DNA of 20,801 bases from positions 1 to 20,801 of the forward strand of contig CAJCHQ010000914.1 of assembly GCA_903970295.1 (NCBI GenBank), read 5' to 3'. Both the position numbers and the translations under genes were made by a program. The stretch is from Bryobacterales bacterium (GTDB lineage Bacteria; Cyanobacteriota; Vampirovibrionia; Obscuribacterales; Obscuribacteraceae). Positions 1 through 7,766 of the stretch are shown in pieces; position 1 is the stretch's first letter; each line of letters opens with the position of its first letter. The notes beneath the pieces were generated by a model that saw only the letters and a program-made list of their open reading frames with translations, ran no database searches and was not told where the DNA came from.

Positions 1-1
1 G

Positions 2-454
2 ATGCTCGATCTGATCAACCTGGCGCTCACCTACTCAGACTGTCTCTATTTGAACGCCTTGCTTCTGAGACAGGCAGCCATGGAGAATGCGGTCGTCCTT
101 GATCTCAGTACCAGCCCTCCGACAGTTACTGTCGATCAAAATACGGCTGATATAGCCAAGCTAAATAGCGATCTCGCGCAGGTGATCTCGGAGTGGAGTT
201 CCGGCTTCGGCAAATTTGCCAGCACTGGTTCACCACCAGTGGTGAACAGTTCTGTCGATCTTTCCGAAGGTTTTATTCCCCAGAGTCCACCCTATCCTCC
301 GCCGACAGAGTACATTCACATCAATCTCACCTGCGCCTGCAAGCCGTTGGTCAATATTCCATTTCCATATCCTGTACCAGGTTTAAATTCGAATATGATT
401 TTTCAATTCAACGGGCGAACCATGCTCGAAAGAGTTGCCCCAGGGAATTCCTAA
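2..454 (+). CDS. TadE/TadG-like Flp pilus protein, 5' end cut by window
   Basis: This is probably the C-terminal part of a TadE/TadG-like minor pseudopilin. The visible 150 residues begin with a helix rich in Leu, Ala and Tyr (NLALTYSDCLYLNALLLRQA) that matches the stretch following the N-terminal membrane anchor in TadE-like proteins. The rest is a beta-type, Pro/Ser/Thr-rich exported-looking tail. No membrane anchor is visible, so the true start most likely lies left of the window; the ATG at position 2 may be an internal Met. The next gene starts 15 bases after the stop and is also TadE-like, so the two probably form one operon. The family call rests on the helix pattern and the neighbour rather than on a unique motif. 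An unrelated exported protein cannot be excluded. Confidence 0.55.
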   Translation: MLDLINLALTYSDCLYLNALLLRQAAMENAVVLDLSTSPPTVTVDQNTADIAKLNSDLAQVISEWSSGFGKFASTGSPPVVNSSVDLSEGFIPQSPPYPPPTEYIHINLTCACKPLVNIPFPYPVPGLNSNMIFQFNGRTMLERVAPGNS

Positions 455-469
455 CCAGGAGCCGAGAGA

Positions 470-943
470 ATGCTTGTTCGTAGAATTGGAAAAAAGTATA
501 ACTGGCTTCGTTTGTCGGCAAGCAAGCAGAGTCAACGAGGGCGGAGCCGGCAAGGGCAGAGTTTGACTGAGCTCGCGGTCGGAGGACTAGTTCTTATACC
601 GATCGCTCTTGCCGCGATTGATTTAACGGTTCTTGTTCTGGGTGGACAAATCAGCAACGATTTGGCGAAACAAGCGACTCGAGCAGCCAGTCTAGCCTCT
701 AGCCAGATGGCCGCAAATTCAGCCGTCGCCAGTGTGCAACAAAATTTCCAGCCATCTAGCATCTTCAAATCACTTTCTGTAAAAATGCTGCAGTTCGACA
801 ACACACCCGACGGCGTCGTCAGCGTTGGTTGTTCGGTTACAGTGGTTTTGCCTGTGTCGATTCCATTCCTCAATATCGGGCCTTACGTGCCGATTCAAAC
901 CCAGCATACTGAGCCAATCGTTGGCATCAGCCCATCTTCGTAG
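470..943 (+). CDS. TadE-like pseudopilin (Flp/Tad pilus minor subunit)
   Basis: A 157-residue membrane-anchored protein. A basic N-terminal stretch of about 28 residues (many Arg, Lys and Gln) precedes GQSLTELAVGGLVLIPIALA, the typical TadE anchor: a Gly-Gln-Ser/Thr-Glu start followed by a hydrophobic helix at about residues 32-55. The helix after it (residues 58-80) is Ala/Ser/Gln-rich, as is usual in the family, and a small beta-rich domain follows. TadE-like proteins act in the inner membrane and periplasm in assembly of Flp/Tad pili used for adhesion. The ATG at 470 is preceded by AGGAG at 457-461, giving eight bases of spacing. The gene lies 15 bases downstream of another TadE-like gene. 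No other Tad genes (ATPase, TadB/C, secretin) are visible here. Confidence 0.8.
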   Translation: MLVRRIGKKYNWLRLSASKQSQRGRSRQGQSLTELAVGGLVLIPIALAAIDLTVLVLGGQISNDLAKQATRAASLASSQMAANSAVASVQQNFQPSSIFKSLSVKMLQFDNTPDGVVSVGCSVTVVLPVSIPFLNIGPYVPIQTQHTEPIVGISPSS

Positions 944-957
944 TTCGGAAGTTTTTT
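936..957 (+). terminator. Possible weak rho-independent terminator after TadE-like gene
   Basis: A four-base-pair stem (CTTC at 936-939, GAAG at 948-951) is followed directly by six T residues at 952-957. The stop codon of the TadE-like gene lies in the loop. The stem is short, so efficiency is doubtful; the position supports the call. Confidence 0.35.
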
Positions 958-1489
958 AGTAGTGCAGCTTTAGAACAGCATAGGTGACGGCTTTTTTCCG
1001 GAAACGCGATAAGACACGTTCTGGCTGCTCGCTGATACAACCTAGATCAACGCGCTAGTAAATGTGCTAGTGACTATATAAATCCACACACACACAAGTT
1101 CTGTGCACTCGCGCAATCCACTAACACTTGGAGAAAATAAAAATTTCAACAAGTCCGCTCGAACTGCTGATGACGCAAGAGCGTTCTCGCGGCAACCAAA
1201 CGAAGACCTCGCCAAGCTCATTGAGATTGACACGAGATCATTCGTAAAGTCGTTCCATGCAATAACGCACTAACCATATTCAGAGAAAAGCTTGCACGCT
1301 TAACCACGTCAATTACACCAACCCCATCGTCCTGCAGGTGACTGCGTGGTTATCAAATCGCAGTCAAGCAGCATGTCGCACATCCGTAGACAAGAATCGC
1401 CCAGGAAGCAAGTCTCAAGTAACACTGACCACAGCCGCTAGCGGGGCTAACGGCTTAATCGTGATCTCATATCACTGAAGGAAAATGTC
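944..1489. other. Intergenic stretch without a recognisable gene
   Basis: About 545 bases without a convincing reading frame on either strand and no tRNA-like cloverleaf. Small features seen: a (CA)6 run at 1085-1096; a perfect 10-base palindrome CCGCTAGCGG at 1435-1444; a small hairpin GTGAT/ATCAC at 1461-1475; and GAAGGA at 1477-1482, seven bases before the ATG at 1490. The hairpin directly before the ribosome-binding site could influence translation of the downstream reading frame. I see no strong sigma-70 promoter. Confidence 0.6.
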
Positions 1490-2559
1490 ATGCCCAACGC
1501 AAAAACAGTCTCAGATCCAAAGTGGTTGGATCTTCCGCTGCGCGAGTTTTCTTGCGCCGATATTAAACTACTTGATTTACTACAGCGCAACGCCTTTAAC
1601 TACTTCGTCCAAAACAGAGATGAGTACACTCGCCTCCCTCTGGACCGCAGCACGGCCTACTCGCCAGCAAGCATATCTGCTCCACTTTCTCGACCCCAAA
1701 GAATTGACCCGCGCTTGCGACCTCAAATTCTGGCCGCAATTGCATTTCGAAGAGGGAAAAAACCGCCCCGCATCGATGTCGAGCTTTCTATCGTCGATAC
1801 CGCGTTGTTCTGCTTAGGAGTGATATGTGTGAAGGAATACTTCAACCAGGGCACGCCGCGCGAAAGAGTTCTCAGGGAACTCGCCAACCAGCATATATGC
1901 CGCCCGCGATGGGACTCGCTGCTAACCGAACACAATCTGTTGCGCATGGGATGGAAACCTGAGACAGGGATGTTGGATGCAACATTCAAGGGCTTCAACG
2001 AGGGACTTCTGCTCTACCTTGTTGCACTCGGCTCGCCCACCCATAGGATTCCCGACGAGTCATGGCGAGCTCAATTAGCTGGTGTTCAACCTCAAACGGA
2101 CTACGGGGAAACCTTCTTACGGATGCATGATTTTCCTTTGTTCGGTTATCACTATCCGCTTTGCTGGTTTGACTTCCGCGAGCTGTTCGACCCCCTCAAT
2201 CAAGAGAGCGGTTTCGATTACTTTGAAAACGCTCAGCGGGCGGTGCGGGCTCAGTATCTCTACCGCTGGCACCGCGCTTGGTGCTGTGGACATTGCACAA
2301 GTGGTTTGAAGAACGCCCGGTTCTGTTTACCGAAACAGGCGTTGTCGGTGCTTTCAATATGAGCGCAGATCGCTCTAAACCTACTGGATGGGTCGCCCCC
2401 GACCAGATCGGCGTCGATGTGGGCTGTTACGTGCTCATGATCGAAATTGCACGGGACATGTTCGAAAAAGGAAACCGTGGGCTTGTGTGGAGCCTGGTGA
2501 TGCAGAGCCATTGGATTCAACATGCCCTGCAGCGCGCCGGCTTCACTAAACGTCGTTAA
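1490..2559 (+). pseudogene. Decayed glycoamylase-like gene (PF10091; GH144-type glucanase)
   Basis: The first reading frame (1490-2362) carries family landmarks: LDLLQRNAFNYF near the start, IVDTALFCLGV with a following EYF, LLRMGWKPETGMLDATFKGF, YLVALGSPTH, and FGYHYPLCWFDFRELFD with DYFENAQRA. The frame then runs into non-homologous residues and a stop at 2362. The C-terminal signature continues in another frame (about 2278-2559): VGAFNMS, GWVAPDQIGVDVGCYVLMIE, GLVW and a final RAGF. A frameshift therefore lies around 2265-2320, and the segment of more than 100 residues expected between these motifs, including the Asp-Gly-Pro-containing active-site region, is absent. An N-terminal segment near 1660-1760 also looks shortened; a YHFLDP-like motif of the family appears there in a third frame. 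Intact relatives include GH144 endo-beta-1,2-glucanases. A good ribosome-binding site (GAAGGA) still precedes the ATG. An active enzyme is very unlikely. Confidence 0.82.
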
Positions 2560-2663
2560 GCAATTCCGCGACGGCATCCGCCGCGGCAAATCGTCAGCGA
2601 TGCGGAATCGCTGGCAATCTTTGCAACATTGCTCGCTTGAGCAACAACACTAAGGGGTCTGAG

Positions 2664-4994
2664 ATGAATACGCGTACTAAAGCACGAGCTGGAAAAGCAG
2701 GTAGAAAAACCGAGGTGGCGCTTAAAGCCACCAAAGCCAGTAAAACCGCTTCTGAACTGAGGATGAATCAGTTCATCCGTGCACTGATGAAGAAGATGAC
2801 CCTCGAAGAAAAGATCGGTCAGCTGAATTTGCTCACACTGGGCATCACAGTAACGGGACCGGTTCTCAGCTGTAGTGTTGAAGAAAAGGTCAGAGCCGGA
2901 ACAGTCGGGGGCCTGTTCAACGCTATCACACCGGAGACAACACGCAAGCTTCAGGAGCTTGCGGTTAATGAGACGCGATTGGGAATTCCCCTGCTATTCG
3001 GCTTTGACGTCATTCATGGTCATCGCACTATCTTTCCAATACCCCTTGGTCTGGCGGCCGCTTGGGACATGGACCTTGTTCAGCGCACCGCCAGAGCCGC
3101 GGCATTAGAGGCTAGCGCCGACGGTTTGAACTGGACGTTCAGCCCGATGGTCGACATAGCTAACGACCCTCGCTGGGGACGCGTGTGCGAAGGTGCAGGG
3201 GAAGATCCTTATTTGGGCGCACTAATCGCAGAAGCAATGGTTCGCGGCTATCAGGGACGAGATCTTGCTAGTCCAACGAATCTAATGGCTTGCGTGAAGC
3301 ACTTTATGGGCTATGGCGCGGCACAAGCTGGACGAGATTACGGCACTGCAGACATGAGCCGTTTGCACATGTACAACCTGCATTTTCCTCCATACAAAGC
3401 AGCAGTTAGAGCCGGAGTAGGGAGCTTAATGCCTTCTTTCAACGAAATAGATGGCGTGCCTGCAACTGGCAACGAATTTCTGCTCGATAAGGTCTTGCGC
3501 AAACAGTGGGGCTTTGAGGGGTTTGCAGTGTCAGACTATACGGCCATTATCGAAATGGTCCAACACGGCATGGGGGACGAGCAGACGGTGACAACGCTGG
3601 CTATTAAGGCTGGCACTGATATGGATATGGTCAGTGAACTTTTTATCAAACATCTTCCCACTTTGGTGGATATCGGCAAGGTCTCGCTGACCCGGATTAA
3701 TAAAGCCTGTCAGCGCATTCTCGAGGCGAAATATAAACTGGGGCTGTTTGAAAATCCTTACCGAAAACTGTCCCCCGATCAGATACAGGGTATGAGCGTA
3801 AAGCATCGAGAGTTGGCTCTCGAGGCGGCAATCAAAAGCATGGTGCTGCTTAAAAATAACGGTCAGTTATTGCCGCTGCGCACAAACGAGAAAATCGCTT
3901 TTATCGGACCTCTGGTCAAAGACCAGCGCAACTTGATTGGCAGTTGGAGCGCCGCCGGCGACCCAACCCAGTCCGTGAGCATCTGGCAAGCGTTAGAAGA
4001 AAAGTTTGGACTCGGCAAATTCCTGTATGCTAAAGGCTGCAATTTATTGGACGATCCTGAGCTTTTGAAGAAACTCAATACTCACGACGGACAAATTGTC
4101 CTGGATGAAAAATCCCCGGATGAACTAATTGCGGAGGCTTTGCAAACCGCAGAGCAAGCAGAAGTGATTGTCGTTGCTCTGGGCGAAACTTTCGGCATGA
4201 GTGGAGAGGCCGCATGCCGCAGCGAGATTGGTCTTCTAGACAATCAGTTGCGGCTGCTCAAAGCCCTGCATAAAACCGGACGACCAATTGTATTGCTTTT
4301 GATGAATGGTCGTCCTCTTACATTGGCCTGGGAAGACGAAAATATCGACGCAATCCTGGAGACGTGGTTCGGTGGTACTGTGGCCGGCCCGGCAATAGTT
4401 GATCTGCTATTTGGCGACGCTAATCCATCCGGCAAATTGACAATGACCTGGCCTCTATCTGTCGGGCAGATTCCTCTCTATTACAATCACAAGAGAACGG
4501 GTCGCCCGCTTGACCCAGATAAGGGACACGAAAAGTACCTCTCGCAATATTTAGATGTGCCCAACGACGGCGTGTATCCTTTCGGCTACGGGTTAAGTTA
4601 CACGCAGTTCCATTACAGCGAGATCAGCCTGAACACGTTAGAATTGGAACCAAACGGCACTTTGGTTGCCTCTGTAACCGTCACCAATACCGGCGAGTTT
4701 GACGGCACAGAAGTAGTGCAGCTATACATATGCGACTTAGTGGGAAGCATTACTCGACCTGTGAAAGAGCTGAAGGGTTTTCAGCGCGTCACCCTGAAAG
4801 CCGGCGCTTCGCAGAGAGTTGTGTTTGAGTTAACGCGCAATGACTTGAAGTTCTATGGCGCCGATTTTAAATTTAAAGCTGAGCCAGGTGATTTCAAGCT
4901 TTATATTGGTACGAACAGTAGGGATGTCCGGGAGGCTAATTTCAGCCTCCTGTCATCTGTTCGTCGGCGCCTACGAGCCGCAAGTGCTTGCTGA
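2664..4994 (+). CDS. Glycoside hydrolase family 3 beta-glucosidase
   Basis: A 776-residue GH3 enzyme of normal length that releases glucose from the non-reducing end of beta-glucosides or oligoglucans. An N-terminal TIM-barrel domain (about 40-350) contains the substrate-binding KHF motif (Lys212-His213) and the catalytic nucleophile Asp291 in AVSDY. The alpha/beta sandwich domain (about 380-620) holds the likely acid/base Glu515 in MSGEAACR. A fibronectin III-like domain ends the protein. There is no signal peptide: the first 35 residues are Lys/Ala/Thr-rich and polar, so it is probably cytoplasmic. The ATG at 2664 is chosen because AAGGGG sits just upstream at 2652-2656; an in-frame TTG at 2637 lacks such a site. 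The gene directly upstream is a broken glycoamylase. In Bacteroidetes, GH3 and GH144 enzymes cooperate on beta-1,2-glucan, so that substrate is possible but not shown. A strong terminator follows. Confidence 0.95.
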   Translation: MNTRTKARAGKAGRKTEVALKATKASKTASELRMNQFIRALMKKMTLEEKIGQLNLLTLGITVTGPVLSCSVEEKVRAGTVGGLFNAITPETTRKLQELAVNETRLGIPLLFGFDVIHGHRTIFPIPLGLAAAWDMDLVQRTARAAALEASADGLNWTFSPMVDIANDPRWGRVCEGAGEDPYLGALIAEAMVRGYQGRDLASPTNLMACVKHFMGYGAAQAGRDYGTADMSRLHMYNLHFPPYKAAVRAGVGSLMPSFNEIDGVPATGNEFLLDKVLRKQWGFEGFAVSDYTAIIEMVQHGMGDEQTVTTLAIKAGTDMDMVSELFIKHLPTLVDIGKVSLTRINKACQRILEAKYKLGLFENPYRKLSPDQIQGMSVKHRELALEAAIKSMVLLKNNGQLLPLRTNEKIAFIGPLVKDQRNLIGSWSAAGDPTQSVSIWQALEEKFGLGKFLYAKGCNLLDDPELLKKLNTHDGQIVLDEKSPDELIAEALQTAEQAEVIVVALGETFGMSGEAACRSEIGLLDNQLRLLKALHKTGRPIVLLLMNGRPLTLAWEDENIDAILETWFGGTVAGPAIVDLLFGDANPSGKLTMTWPLSVGQIPLYYNHKRTGRPLDPDKGHEKYLSQYLDVPNDGVYPFGYGLSYTQFHYSEISLNTLELEPNGTLVASVTVTNTGEFDGTEVVQLYICDLVGSITRPVKELKGFQRVTLKAGASQRVVFELTRNDLKFYGADFKFKAEPGDFKLYIGTNSRDVREANFSLLSSVRRRLRAASAC

Positions 4995-5073
4995 TCTTGC
5001 TTGAGTGATTTTCGGCTGGTATCGCATTGGTTCTGGCAAGGGAACTAAGCGCGTAAAAAGGCTTTGGAAATGG

Positions 5074-5113
5074 AAGCGATGGTTGGAAAATACCATCGCT
5101 TTTTCCCTTTTCG
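5074..5113 (+). terminator. Rho-independent terminator of the GH3 gene
   Basis: A perfect nine-base-pair stem AAGCGATGG (5074-5082) / CCATCGCTT (5093-5101) with a ten-base loop, followed by TTTTTCCCTTTT. It lies about 80 bases after the GH3 stop. It also argues against the 92-codon reading frame that overlaps it. Confidence 0.85.
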
Positions 5114-5440
5114 ATTACACGATCATTTGGAACACATCTCGGTCTTATATTTCATAGAATACTTTGCTTACTTTGTTTATTTTTCGCATTCAAAATTACA
5201 GAAAATGCCAGGGGACATGACGGTCAGGCGATCTTGCGGTTTGATTGCCTGGCGAATGACTAGTCCCGCTGTCTCGACAAAAATTTCTTTAGCACTGAAG
5301 AATAGTTCTTTCCTGTCCCCAAGACCAGACAAGCTAAAGTAATGTGCTTAGCAAATTTGGAGCGACTCAAATTCAACATGCTACCGCGGACCTGAGCAAA
5401 GCGATGAAGCCTGAGATGGTCCATAAACTGGTCATCGTTT
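5114..5440. other. Intergenic stretch, no gene seen
   Basis: About 330 AT-rich bases between the GH3 terminator and the relic on the - strand. The reading frame across 5064-5342 on the + strand contains the terminator hairpin, has no ribosome-binding site and shows no protein-like pattern. No RNA gene, repeat or clear promoter was found. Confidence 0.5.
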
Positions 5441-5680
5441 TCAGTCGCCGGTTACATGCCCCTGCCCTAAAGCGACAATTTGTTGCTTGGTTTGATTGAA
5501 AAGCGTTGGATCGCTAATTCCCACGTAACCGGCAAGGAGTTGGGCTGGTTCAGTCGAGTTGTAGAAAAAACCGTCGATATAGTTTTGGATATTGCTCATT
5601 AAGGGCGGAGTTCCGCCAGCTATCAGGACTGCATTTCCGTTTATTGATTCAGCAAATGACAATTTGCCGAAGGCACACAA
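5441..5680 (-). pseudogene. Unrecognised open frame, probably the 3' remnant of a lost gene
   Basis: An open frame of 79 codons with a protein-like composition (for example GTPPLMSNIQNYIDGFFYNS and EPAQLLAGYVGISDPTLF). It has only a TTG as first possible start, directly after an in-frame TAG, and no ribosome-binding site. An internal ATG would give 52 residues ending in HVTGD; it is preceded by a tight hairpin, GGCGGAACTCCGCC. I do not recognise a family. The abrupt beginning close to the start of the EamA exporter on the other strand fits the tail of a gene whose 5' part was removed, but a small genuine gene cannot be ruled out. Confidence 0.3.
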
Positions 5681-5763
5681 CTATTATGCTGAAAGCCAAT
5701 AAGTACTCTGGTCATTCTAGGAACTAACTGATACTTTGGATAGAAGCCAAAGATTCCAACAAC

Positions 5764-5769
5764 GAGGAG
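5764..5769 (+). promoter_or_regulatory. Ribosome-binding site pointing to an ATA codon at 5780
   Basis: GAGGAG at 5764-5769 is the only strong Shine-Dalgarno motif near the start of the EamA exporter. Ten bases later, in the exporter's frame, stands ATA (5780) and not ATG. From there the protein would read with eight extra residues before the TTG at 5804. Either the start codon has mutated to ATA or translation begins at the unassisted TTG. Confidence 0.5.
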
Positions 5770-5803
5770 CCAGCAAGCGATACAAATCAAGATTTCTGCA
5801 CCT

Positions 5804-6709
5804 TTGTGTGCGTTAGCTTCCGCGTTTCTTTTTGCAGCTGGAATGCCTAGCGCCAAGCTACTTCTCAAGCATGTAGATCCGATAATGCTTGCCGGACTTC
5901 TGTACCTTAGTTCCGGAGTTGGATTAAGTTGTATCTTGTTCTTTCGCGATTTATCTAAAGGCAAACGAACGGACACTGAGGCTTTCAGTAGAAAAGACTT
6001 TGCCTGGCTCACTGGGTCGATAGCCAGCGGTGGCATATTAGCACCACTTTTGTTGATGGCGGCTATGAACGTCGCAAGAGCATCAACAGTTTCTTTACTA
6101 CTAAACTTTGAAGTTGTCTTTACGGCCCTAATTGCCTGGTTAGTCTTCAAGGAGCATCTTGGAGTGCGTGTCATCACTGGGCTGGCCGCAATCTTGTTAG
6201 GCGGCATATCTTTATCTTGGACTACGGACATGGCTGCGTCGTGGTCATTGCTGCTCGGAATTGGTGCATGTTTATGCTGGGCAATCGATTCCAATCTCGC
6301 TGGACAGATTGCCCATTCGGAGTCAATGCAAATTGCACAATTCAAAGGCTTAGTGGCGGGAGCGCTTAATTGCGGTCTGGCCATTGTGCTTGGTCATCAT
6401 CTGCCGGATTTAGGCACTATCGGCTGTGCTGCAATTACAGGCGTAGTTTCGTACGGAATTAGTCTATCGCTATTTATAGCTGCAATGCGCCGGCTGGGAG
6501 CCGCCAGAGCGATGGCTTATTTTTCCACAGAACCATTTATTGGAGCACTGTTATCTGTGGCTATTTTGCGGGAGCCGCTGAGTATCAACCTGCTCGTGGC
6601 AGCCATTTTTATGAGCATTGGTGTCTGGCTGCACTTAACCGAAAAGCATGAACAGATGCACACCGGTATCCAAATAATCTCTAAGAACGAGGTCAAAGCG
6701 GTGGACTAA
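5804..6709 (+). CDS. EamA/DMT-family exporter
   Basis: About 300 residues with roughly ten hydrophobic segments arranged as two five-helix EamA repeats, the layout of the drug/metabolite transporter superfamily. Family landmarks: the first helix with PSAKLLL, the end of repeat one with NFEVVFTALIAWLVFKEHL, and the matching second-repeat motif YFSTEPFIGALLSVAILREPL. Such proteins export amino acids or other small metabolites across the inner membrane; the substrate cannot be read from the sequence. The start is unclear: TTG at 5804 gives the reading frame shown, but the ribosome-binding site (GAGGAG, 5764-5769) fits an ATA codon at 5780. The frame is open up to a TAG at 5741. A PhzF-family gene starts 24 bases after the stop, so the two are probably co-transcribed and may make and export, or detoxify, the same small molecule (inference). 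Confidence 0.9.
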   Translation: MCALASAFLFAAGMPSAKLLLKHVDPIMLAGLLYLSSGVGLSCILFFRDLSKGKRTDTEAFSRKDFAWLTGSIASGGILAPLLLMAAMNVARASTVSLLLNFEVVFTALIAWLVFKEHLGVRVITGLAAILLGGISLSWTTDMAASWSLLLGIGACLCWAIDSNLAGQIAHSESMQIAQFKGLVAGALNCGLAIVLGHHLPDLGTIGCAAITGVVSYGISLSLFIAAMRRLGAARAMAYFSTEPFIGALLSVAILREPLSINLLVAAIFMSIGVWLHLTEKHEQMHTGIQIISKNEVKAVD

Positions 6710-6733
6710 CATCAGGGAAGAGAGGAACGATCA

Positions 6734-7624
6734 ATGGCTGCAATGGCTATGGCTTATACTTTGAATGCATTTAGTGGCTCGCTGGCAGGCGGTAACCCAG
6801 CAGGAGTTGTACCTGAAGCTTCGTTATTGAATGAAGCTCAAATGCAAACTATCGCTAAACAGCTTGGACACTCAGAAACGGCCTTTGTTCAACCGTCAGA
6901 TTCAGCCGACTTCAAAGTACGTTTCTTCACACCAGTTAGTGAGGTAGACCTGTGTGGCCATGCTACGATAGCCACTTTTTTCGTGCTTTTCAAGCTCGGA
7001 ACAGTCAGTCCTGGTAACTACACTCAGGAAACTGGTGCCGGCATCCTGAACATCGAAATATCCGATCTCGGAGAAGTGTTCATGACTCAGACGCGACCAG
7101 TATTTGCAGACTATGTCGACAAGAGCCTAATTGCGGACTCTTTGAACATTGGGGTTAGCTCCATGCATTCTGTCCTTCTTCCTCAAATTGTTTCAACTGG
7201 GCTGCGGGACATAATAGTTCCGGTACGTGATTTAGAAACTCTCAACGCTATAAAACCAGATTTGAACAAGGTTTCATCTATAAGCAAGAAGCTCGATGTT
7301 ATCGGTTACCATCTGTTTTCGCTAGAGACTATGTTCGGCAATGCGGCTCATTGTAGCAATTTGGCACCTCTTTTTGACATTCCAGAGGAGGCAGCTACTG
7401 GCACCGCAAATGGTGCTTTATCTTGTTACTTGTTCGCCCACGACGTTATTGACGCGTGCCAGGCAGGCGGCCTGGTCTTCGAACAAGGATACTCATTGCA
7501 TAGACCATCCGAGATTAAGGCGCGATTGAAAATTCTTAAAGGAATCATCAGCCGCGTAGAAGTCGGCGGTATAGCTTGTTTGGTGGATGGACCTAGCTCT
7601 ATGGTCACTTGTCCGTGCGCCTGA
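6734..7624 (+). CDS. PhzF-family isomerase/epimerase
   Basis: A 296-residue member of the PhzF family, which shares the diaminopimelate epimerase fold in two mirrored halves. Motifs seen: GNPAGVV (residues 21-26), SETAFV with the likely catalytic Glu48, DLCGHAT (72-78) ending the first half, and EEAATGTANGAL (218-229), the counterpart of the usual EDPATGSANGAL. The change of Asp-Pro to Glu-Ala at residues 219-220 is unusual, but the TG(S/T)ANG core is kept. PhzF of phenazine makers isomerises dihydro-3-hydroxyanthranilate; most family members have unknown substrates, and no other phenazine gene is present here. The ribosome-binding site AGAGGA is seven bases before the ATG. The gene follows the EamA exporter closely. 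Confidence 0.93.
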   Translation: MAAMAMAYTLNAFSGSLAGGNPAGVVPEASLLNEAQMQTIAKQLGHSETAFVQPSDSADFKVRFFTPVSEVDLCGHATIATFFVLFKLGTVSPGNYTQETGAGILNIEISDLGEVFMTQTRPVFADYVDKSLIADSLNIGVSSMHSVLLPQIVSTGLRDIIVPVRDLETLNAIKPDLNKVSSISKKLDVIGYHLFSLETMFGNAAHCSNLAPLFDIPEEAATGTANGALSCYLFAHDVIDACQAGGLVFEQGYSLHRPSEIKARLKILKGIISRVEVGGIACLVDGPSSMVTCPCA

Positions 7625-7766
7625 ACTGCAGCAGATAATCCGTCATTGTTTCCGCCCCCGGAAACTTGCGGCTCTCAGTTGCTACCGCTTCTCTTTGGTA
7701 CGCACGGAGCAAAGCTGAGAATGCAGCGTTCAATTCTGCCGTGAATAGTTCATTACATAATGCCAA
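7605..7766 (-). CDS. Possible 53-residue small protein, unrecognised
   Basis: An open frame from a TTG at 7766 to a TGA at 7605. It overlaps the end of the His-rich gene upstream by 14 bases, as in translational coupling, and runs 20 bases into the convergent PhzF gene. Its sequence looks like a single amphipathic helix (LNAAFSALLRAYQREAVATE) followed by FPGAETMTDYLLQFRRTDK. There is no ATG and no clear ribosome-binding site. It could instead be the tail of a lost gene. It fills the gap between the two convergent genes. Confidence 0.3.
   Translation of the reverse strand: MALCNELFTAELNAAFSALLRAYQREAVATESRKFPGAETMTDYLLQFRRTDK

Noticed and set aside
1042..1233. 63-codon frame on the - strand in the gap after the TadE-like gene
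   Set aside because: No ribosome-binding site, partly made of the CA/GT repeat, no recognisable pattern.
5064..5342. 92-codon frame on the + strand
   Set aside because: Contains the GH3 terminator hairpin and T run and shows no protein-like pattern.
5641..6384. 247-codon frame on the - strand
   Set aside because: Mirrors the EamA gene; the product lacks any hydrophobic or domain pattern, while the + strand product is a clear transporter.
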